From assembly GCA_023454175.1 (NCBI GenBank), contig JAEXRW010000036.1, forward strand, positions 106,805 through 170,804: a stretch of DNA of 64,000 bases, in the 5' to 3' direction. The notes under the pieces were generated by a model. The model ran no database searches. It was not told where the DNA came from and saw nothing but the letters and a program-made list of their open reading frames with translations. Made by a program: the position numbers and the translations under genes. Below are positions 59,205-64,000 of the stretch, one piece after another (within the stretch, counting starts at the first letter, position 1; every line of letters begins with the position of its first letter). The stretch is from Bacillota bacterium. Lineage in GTDB: Bacteria; Bacillota; Clostridia; Christensenellales; JAEXRW01.

Positions 59205-59723
59205 ATGAAACGGTTTATATGGTTGCCTTTGATTTTGATCCTGGTATTGTCGGGCTGTGCGGCTGCTCCCGCCTCATCGGCGAAATCGACTGCGCCTGCC
59301 CCGTCCATAACGGATCCTTCATCACCGTCGGTGACGTTGACCCCGCCCCCTGCGGCAGGGACTGCAGGCTCAATGCCCTATAAGGAGTATGGTTCAGTGG
59401 TAGCAGGTGAAGCGTACCGGCTCATGACGCCCGCAGAGGCGAAGGAACTTATCGCGGGTCCGGGCGTGGTCCTGCTGGATGTGCGCACAGACGAGGAGTA
59501 TGCATCCGCGCATATCCCCGGCGCGCTCCTGCTCCCCTATGACCGGATCGATGCAGGAACGGTATCCGTCATCCCCGCGAAGGATTCGGTGGTCGTGGTA
59601 TACTGCCGCAGCGGCCGCCGCAGCGCCATCGCCGCCAAAGCCCTGGCCGCCCTGGGCTTTTCCCATGTCTATGACCTCGGCGGCATCCAGGACTGGCCGT
59701 ATGATACGGTCTCCGGGAAATGA
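59205..59723 (+). CDS. Rhodanese-domain lipoprotein
   Basis: This 172-residue protein has signal peptide and lipobox VLSGCA near residue 18, a Ser/Ala/Pro linker, and a rhodanese domain at about 70-170 with VVLLDVRTDEEYASAHIPGALLLPY, the active-site loop VVVYCRSGRRS (catalytic Cys), and LGFSHVYDLGGIQDWP. It should handle sulfur transfer or redox outside the membrane. GGGAGAA lies about 6 bp before the ATG. It is a lone gene followed by a terminator. Confidence 0.92.
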   Translation: MKRFIWLPLILILVLSGCAAAPASSAKSTAPAPSITDPSSPSVTLTPPPAAGTAGSMPYKEYGSVVAGEAYRLMTPAEAKELIAGPGVVLLDVRTDEEYASAHIPGALLLPYDRIDAGTVSVIPAKDSVVVVYCRSGRRSAIAAKALAALGFSHVYDLGGIQDWPYDTVSGK

Positions 59724-59781
59724 ATGCATCAGGCCTTGAACGGGCTGCAGTGAATAGCCGCCGTCTTCTGCTTTGCCTTTC

Positions 59782-59810
59782 ACCCGGGAGCATTACCTCC
59801 CGGGTTTTTG
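59782..59810 (+). terminator. Terminator after the rhodanese gene
   Basis: ACCCGGGAG/CTCCCGGGT with a 6-base loop, then TTTTG. Confidence 0.85.
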
Positions 59811-59996
59811 CTGTTTTTTGCAGGTTTAGTGCTGACACTTGATAATTTTTCATATGGTAATCATCATACAGGTATGGTAATATATTGGCTTGTTACCGGT
59901 GTTGTCTCCCGTGTAACGTGTTCGACACGGGCAGGGCATCACCGGGTATAGGGTGCGTTTTTTGATTTTATATAATTGATTTGGGAGGAACAGAAA

Positions 59997-60755
59997 ATGA
60001 AAAGAATCACCGTCACCATCGCTGTGATGGCAGCCGTACTGCTCCTGGCTGTGGGGCTCACAGGGTGCATAAATGTGAACCTGGGCGGGCTCGGCAGCAT
60101 CATCGGCAACGGCGTCATGGAGACCCGCGAGGTCACGATCAGTTCAGCGCTCACCGGCGTGCGGAACATGGGCTCGTTTGATGTCCTGATGGATCCAAGC
60201 CTCAAAGGCAAGGCTGAACTGTCCGGGGAGCAGAATATCCTCGACCAGATCGACGCCCGGCAGGATGCATCGGGCGTGTTCATCATCTCCTGGAAAAATG
60301 GTATCAGCATCTCCACGTCCCGCGGCGTTCAGGTGCGCATGCCCGTGATCAGCGGCGGCACGGTTGAGATGTCGGGCAGCGGCAGTATCCGTCTTGCCTC
60401 CGGTGCGGTGCTGGAGAGCAGCCGTTTGGATCTGCGCCTGAATGGCTCCGGCGATATCGAGCTTGCGGTCTCCGCATCGGATATCACTGCCAATATCAAC
60501 GGCTCGGGGGATATCCGTGCCTCGGGCTCCACGAAAGGCCTGAAAGTCTCCATCAACGGCTCGGGTAGTTTTGATGGATTTGACCTGGCATCATCCACCG
60601 TAGAAGTCAGCATATTCGGCAGTGGTGACGCCAATGTGGATGTGTCGCAGTCCCTCACCGGCAGCGTGAATGGCTCGGGGGATGTTACCTATTCAGGCAG
60701 CCCCGCCACGGTCAATGTCGGCGGTATGGGTAGCGGCGAGGTCCACAAGCGCTAG
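59997..60755 (+). CDS. GIN-domain (DUF2807-like) lipoprotein
   Basis: This 252-residue protein has signal peptide and lipobox GLTGCI near residue 21, a short linker, then a repetitive beta-helix with NGSGD-type turns at regular steps (ISGGTVEMSGSG, LRLNGSGDIEL, NINGSGDIRASG, SINGSGSF, SIFGSGD, SVNGSGDVTYSG). This is the head-GIN/DUF2807 layout found in exported proteins. GGGAGGA lies about 6 bp before the ATG at 59997. It has its own terminator. Role unknown. Confidence 0.9.
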   Translation: MKRITVTIAVMAAVLLLAVGLTGCINVNLGGLGSIIGNGVMETREVTISSALTGVRNMGSFDVLMDPSLKGKAELSGEQNILDQIDARQDASGVFIISWKNGISISTSRGVQVRMPVISGGTVEMSGSGSIRLASGAVLESSRLDLRLNGSGDIELAVSASDITANINGSGDIRASGSTKGLKVSINGSGSFDGFDLASSTVEVSIFGSGDANVDVSQSLTGSVNGSGDVTYSGSPATVNVGGMGSGEVHKR

Positions 60756-60773
60756 GCCTTCAACGAGATTTAT

Positions 60774-60808
60774 GCAGGCTCCTGTCCATGGGCAGGGGCC
60801 TGTTTTTT
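60774..60808 (+). terminator. Terminator after the GIN-domain gene
   Basis: CAGGCTCCTG/CAGGGGCCTG with a short loop, then TTTTTT. Confidence 0.8.
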
Positions 60809-61103
60809 ACTGTCGCATGTGCCCCCTCTCATGTGCTTGCGCCAATCTTTCGATACTTCATAGGGGATCTCGTTTTCCCCTCCAAAAGAATGGAATGTTT
60901 GCGATAGGCGGATTTGTGAATGAAGCTCAAACGTCGTTTCAAGCCCTTTATCCCTCCCCTTGCCTTTCTCGCGCTCACGTCCCGTCTATGGCAGAGTCCC
61001 GGGGAGTTGGCCCGAAAAGGAAGTGGAGCACTATATCCGCTCCCGCCTTCCCTGATCGTGAGAGCCTTACCAGAATTTTTTGAACATAAACGGAGGTATT
61101 CCC

Positions 61104-61748
61104 ATGGAAGTAAAAAAACGGCCCCGGCCCGTCGCTGTCTGTATCGCGCTCGTTCTTATGGCGCTGTTTTTCGTTGCGATGATCGTATTCTTTATCATAT
61201 CCGGTTCCAGGCCGGACGGGAGGATCTCCTCCGCCATCAGTTATGACGGCGCCGCCTTGCTATGCCTTTTCGCTTTTTTCGCAACCCTCTTTGCCTTTTT
61301 GGGTTTAGGATCCCTGCGCCGCCGCATGCTGGCCGGGCGTGCCGACTGTATCAGGCTGTCCGGCAAGGTGTTTGTGAATGACTGCACGAAGGATCAGTCT
61401 CACGCGAGTCCCGCTCCGTTTGTCAGCAGCCTGATCCCCCCCGGTATGCTGGCGGAAAAGGAGGAGGATGCCGACTACATCCTGGATGTGATCTGGTCTG
61501 TTGCACAGGTGGGGAAATACGGCTCCGGCCATAGCGGTTATTCCCCCGCTGCCTTAAAAAGATCCTGCACGCTGCGCATCCTGGATTGTCATTCAGGTGG
61601 GAAGAGGTATCGGAATATCGGCGAACGGGAATTCAATAGCGCTCCCCCGCCCGAAAAGATTTTTGTAGGGTATGGCAACCGTCGGCCGTCCATAGGGGAT
61701 TGGCCGGAGGACGAGATCAGGGAATATGTTCGTTCCTGTTTGCCGTAG
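61104..61748 (+). CDS. Small membrane protein of unknown function
   Basis: This 214-residue protein has two membrane helices near residues 12-36 and 48-70, then a soluble domain of about 140 residues with FVNDCTKDQSH and YILDVIWSVAQVGKYG. No family is recognised. GGAGGTATTCCC precedes the ATG at 61104. The preceding 60809-61103 holds nothing firm. Confidence 0.7.
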   Translation: MEVKKRPRPVAVCIALVLMALFFVAMIVFFIISGSRPDGRISSAISYDGAALLCLFAFFATLFAFLGLGSLRRRMLAGRADCIRLSGKVFVNDCTKDQSHASPAPFVSSLIPPGMLAEKEEDADYILDVIWSVAQVGKYGSGHSGYSPAALKRSCTLRILDCHSGGKRYRNIGEREFNSAPPPEKIFVGYGNRRPSIGDWPEDEIREYVRSCLP

Positions 61749-61794
61749 GCGCTTCGTTCCGGTTACCCCGGGCAATCGGTCATTTGCTTTATGA

Positions 61795-61820
61795 CCCCCG
61801 CTGCAGATACGGGGGCTTTT
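61795..61820 (+). terminator. Terminator after gene 61104-61748
   Basis: CCCCCG/CGGGGG with a 9-base loop, then CTTTTCC. The T run is short. Confidence 0.6.
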
Positions 61821-61896
61821 CCTATCCCCCGCTGTGACACTGCTCATATGGGGCGAATACTATGATGTATAACATATGAAAAGAGGGTATTGCGTT

Positions 61897-62448
61897 ATGC
61901 CCAATAATCTTGTGATTTCAGCAGAAAGTAATCCCGTCTTTGCGCAGGCCAATGTGCTGGAGTATACCGAAAGGGCATCCGAGTTGGGCAGGTTGTACTG
62001 CATCAGCACGGGTCTTCTTTCAGTAGCTTCCAATAACTATCTGTGCGTCCAGCTCACCAATCCGGCCAATGCCGGTATAGCATTGTACATTGCGACGGTC
62101 TCGGCAGGCTCCGCCGTTGCCTCCACCATGGAAATCTTCCGGAATGCCACCATGGCTTCCCCTGCCCCCCTCACGCCCAGGAACAGGAACTGGTCGTTCT
62201 CCGACAGCAGCCTTGCTACCGGCGGCTATTTGAACCAGGCCGCCGACCCCACCACGGGCGGGATATTGCTGGCTTCCCTTGTGCAGACCGGGGGGCAGAC
62301 GGTCAGGGAGTATAACGGCCAGTTCATCCTCCCCGGTACTACGTCCAATAGGACGTTTTATCTGCGCCTTGTCAATACCTCCAACCAGGCCAATACCATG
62401 TCCGCTACCATCACCTGGTGGGAGTGTCCCAATAACGTCTCCCCGTGA
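61897..62448 (+). CDS. Small beta-rich protein of unknown function
   Basis: This 183-residue protein without signal peptide or membrane segment is rich in Ser/Thr/Asn/Gly with short beta-like stretches (YLCVQLTNPANAGIALYIATVSAG, TFYLRLVNTSNQANTMSATITWW). No family is recognised. The ATG at 61897 follows GAGGGT by about 10 bp; an ATG at 61876 is possible. It could be a coat or spore component; this is guesswork. Confidence 0.65.
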   Translation: MPNNLVISAESNPVFAQANVLEYTERASELGRLYCISTGLLSVASNNYLCVQLTNPANAGIALYIATVSAGSAVASTMEIFRNATMASPAPLTPRNRNWSFSDSSLATGGYLNQAADPTTGGILLASLVQTGGQTVREYNGQFILPGTTSNRTFYLRLVNTSNQANTMSATITWWECPNNVSP

Positions 62449-62842
62449 TAGGCTGCATCTTTCCGATCGTATCCTCGCTGCCTGATTGTGTACCCTTGAC
62501 CGCCGTGCTCGTACCGGGTTTACAGGCGGCAAGACCAGCTGCGTAATGCGCCGCTCCTTGCCATGATCTGCACACTGTTTTGCAGGATGGTTCCCATCGC
62601 ACAGCTAGTGCCACGGCTATGTAAAATTCGACAGCATTCCTGATTTTGCATTGTATTATTTATGTATTAGTTATAAGATGTTGATGATTGGTTATTATCT
62701 TCCAATTGGCCCCTTTCTTGTAGAGGCCCGCATTTGAGAATATCCCCCATCTGTATGATATCCGTTATTTGGCCTTCTGTCCCATTCGGCTTTGCCCGGG
62801 GTTTTTGTCGTCCGAATATTTATGAAAAGGATGGTAGATCGT
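62449..62842. other. Gene-free upstream region
   Basis: No gene is supported; this is the expected promoter region of the last gene. Confidence 0.5.
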
Positions 62843-64000
62843 ATGGCTCGTACACTTCGCAAACCGCTGGTCCTTTTACTTTCGGTGATTCTCTGTTTCA
62901 CGCTCACCTTTGCCGCCGTGCCCCTCACCGCGCAGGCCGCGGATGTGAACGAAGATACCTACAATGATGATGATGTAGCCGCCATCAAGGTTTTCCTCGG
63001 TCTGGACTCGGTTACGCCGGGTACATCCAACGCCCAGATGCTGGGTTATACCCTGGATGATGTTTCCACCTGGACCGGTGTCACATGGACGGAAGATACG
63101 GAAAAGCGACTGAAGGCCATTGCCTGGGGCGGTACTTTCATCGCTGGCTCCCTGAACCTCGCCGGATGTGATTCGCTGGAAACGCTGGATTGCAGCGGTA
63201 ATGCTCTAACTGCTGTCTATGTGGCAAACACACTGAAGACATTGGATTGCAGCGGCAACGATCTATCCGGCACGCTGGACCTCCATGGATTTACCGCACT
63301 TGAAAGGCTGGATTGCAGCGAAAATGATTTGACCGGGCTGGATGTGAGCAATGATACTTCCCTTGCATATCTGGATTGCAGTCATAACAGCTTAAGCACG
63401 CTGAGTGTAGAATCGTGCGCATGCCTCACGCAGCTTTCCGGCATCGATAACCGGATGACATCGGTGACCGGCCGCTTGAATACCGGGTATAAATTCCGCC
63501 TTTCAACCAGTGAGGATGGATATGTCGCGGTGCGCATAGCTATTGCAGACGTGTATGCGATTGCCGAAAGCAAGCCGGATTCCATTTTCACCAATTGGAC
63601 TGGATACGGTGTGGGTGTCACAAGCCCGGAATGTCATATCACTGCACCCTACGATTTGGATATTCAGGCGCATTTCGGGCATTCCGTCACCTTTGATAAG
63701 AACGGGGGTTCTACCGAAGCTGTTCCCGGCAGCGTGGTTGTTGCTGCGGGTATTTCGGTAACAGTTCCCGCTACCCTGCCCACCCGTGTTGGGCATCACG
63801 TGGATGGATGGTACGATAATCCGGAATCCACCGGTTCGGCGGTCGCCTTCCCCTACACGCCCATCCATAATATCACGCTCTATGCCAATTGGGCGCCTGA
63901 TACCTGTACCGTGGAATTTGTGACCGGCAGCGGCGGCAGCGCGGTCGCCAGCAAGAGCGCAGCGTATGATACCGCCATTACAGCACCCGCGGACCCCACC
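62843..64000 (+). CDS. Leucine-rich-repeat / InlB-repeat surface protein (partial)
   Basis: At least 386 residues are seen; the frame runs off the window end. A signal peptide (KPLVLLLSVILCFTLTFAAVPLTAQAA) is followed by an N domain with dockerin-like TYNDDDVAAIKVFLGLD. Next come about four leucine-rich repeats of about 21 residues with LDCSGN/LDCSEN/LDCSHN, then InlB B-repeats (TFDKNGGST...GHHVDGWYDNPES...ITLYANW). This is the layout of secreted adhesin-like proteins. The start is uncertain (62822, 62831 or 62843); 62843 gives the best signal peptide. Ribosome site weak. Confidence 0.85.
   Translation, partial: MARTLRKPLVLLLSVILCFTLTFAAVPLTAQAADVNEDTYNDDDVAAIKVFLGLDSVTPGTSNAQMLGYTLDDVSTWTGVTWTEDTEKRLKAIAWGGTFIAGSLNLAGCDSLETLDCSGNALTAVYVANTLKTLDCSGNDLSGTLDLHGFTALERLDCSENDLTGLDVSNDTSLAYLDCSHNSLSTLSVESCACLTQLSGIDNRMTSVTGRLNTGYKFRLSTSEDGYVAVRIAIADVYAIAESKPDSIFTNWTGYGVGVTSPECHITAPYDLDIQAHFGHSVTFDKNGGSTEAVPGSVVVAAGISVTVPATLPTRVGHHVDGWYDNPESTGSAVAFPYTPIHNITLYANWAPDTCTVEFVTGSGGSAVASKSAAYDTAITAPADPT

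Overview
The window looks like chromosomal DNA of an anaerobic, Gram-positive Clostridia-type bacterium (Bacillota) with moderately high GC. The grounds are the gene families: Asp23/Gls24, LCP (LytR-CpsA-Psr), PrsA, PadR plus HAAS, DUF3048 lipoproteins, an NfnAB-type transhydrogenase, a PPi-type phosphofructokinase, SD-led genes, Bacillus-style promoters and a Bacillus-style PHO box, and at least 14 lipoproteins with a lipobox followed by a Pro/Ser/Thr/Ala-rich linker. No rRNA, tRNA, CRISPR array or prophage was seen. The genus is not resolved; a Christensenellales-like gut or sludge Clostridium is only a guess.

Left end (1-8.5 kb, minus strand). This is a sugar-phosphate catabolic locus tied to a bacterial microcompartment (BMC): a SorC-family regulator, ribulose-phosphate 3-epimerase, two SDR dehydrogenases, a deoxyribose-phosphate aldolase (DeoC), a PduL phosphotransacylase and an EutN/CcmL vertex protein. 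DeoC carries an N-terminal amphipathic helix like BMC encapsulation peptides and a C-terminal 4Fe-4S motif. This matches the sugar-phosphate-utilising (SPU) BMC class; the main shell proteins and the aldehyde dehydrogenase would lie beyond the left edge. An NfnAB-like pair follows (6.2-8.5 kb).

Middle (8.9-44 kb). Mostly envelope genes: a sugar transferase, three tandem DUF3048 lipoproteins, two GT2 glycosyltransferases, LCP, PrsA and many lipoproteins. Mixed in are a sugar isomerase, a UroD-like protein, PPi-type PFK, an 866-residue KaiC-like/PEP-synthase-like protein, a TetR/polyferredoxin pair, a TetR/membrane-protein/flavoprotein operon with two operators in its promoter, and a diguanylate cyclase.

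Right part (44-64 kb). A DUF47-PiT phosphate operon with a four-repeat PHO box, an extended SDR, a 966-residue orphan sensor kinase, a PadR/HAAS pair, an MBL hydrolase, an IS481-like element, a rhodanese lipoprotein, a GIN-domain lipoprotein and the start of a leucine-rich-repeat/InlB-type surface protein cut by the window end.

The most striking non-coding feature is a set of degenerate 7-bp-period arrays that sit at the 3' ends of about a dozen minus-strand genes and none of the plus-strand genes. Several supply the stop codon and last few codons of the gene. A second family, about 160 bp with terminal inverted repeats, ends 1-11 bp from three other minus-strand stop codons.
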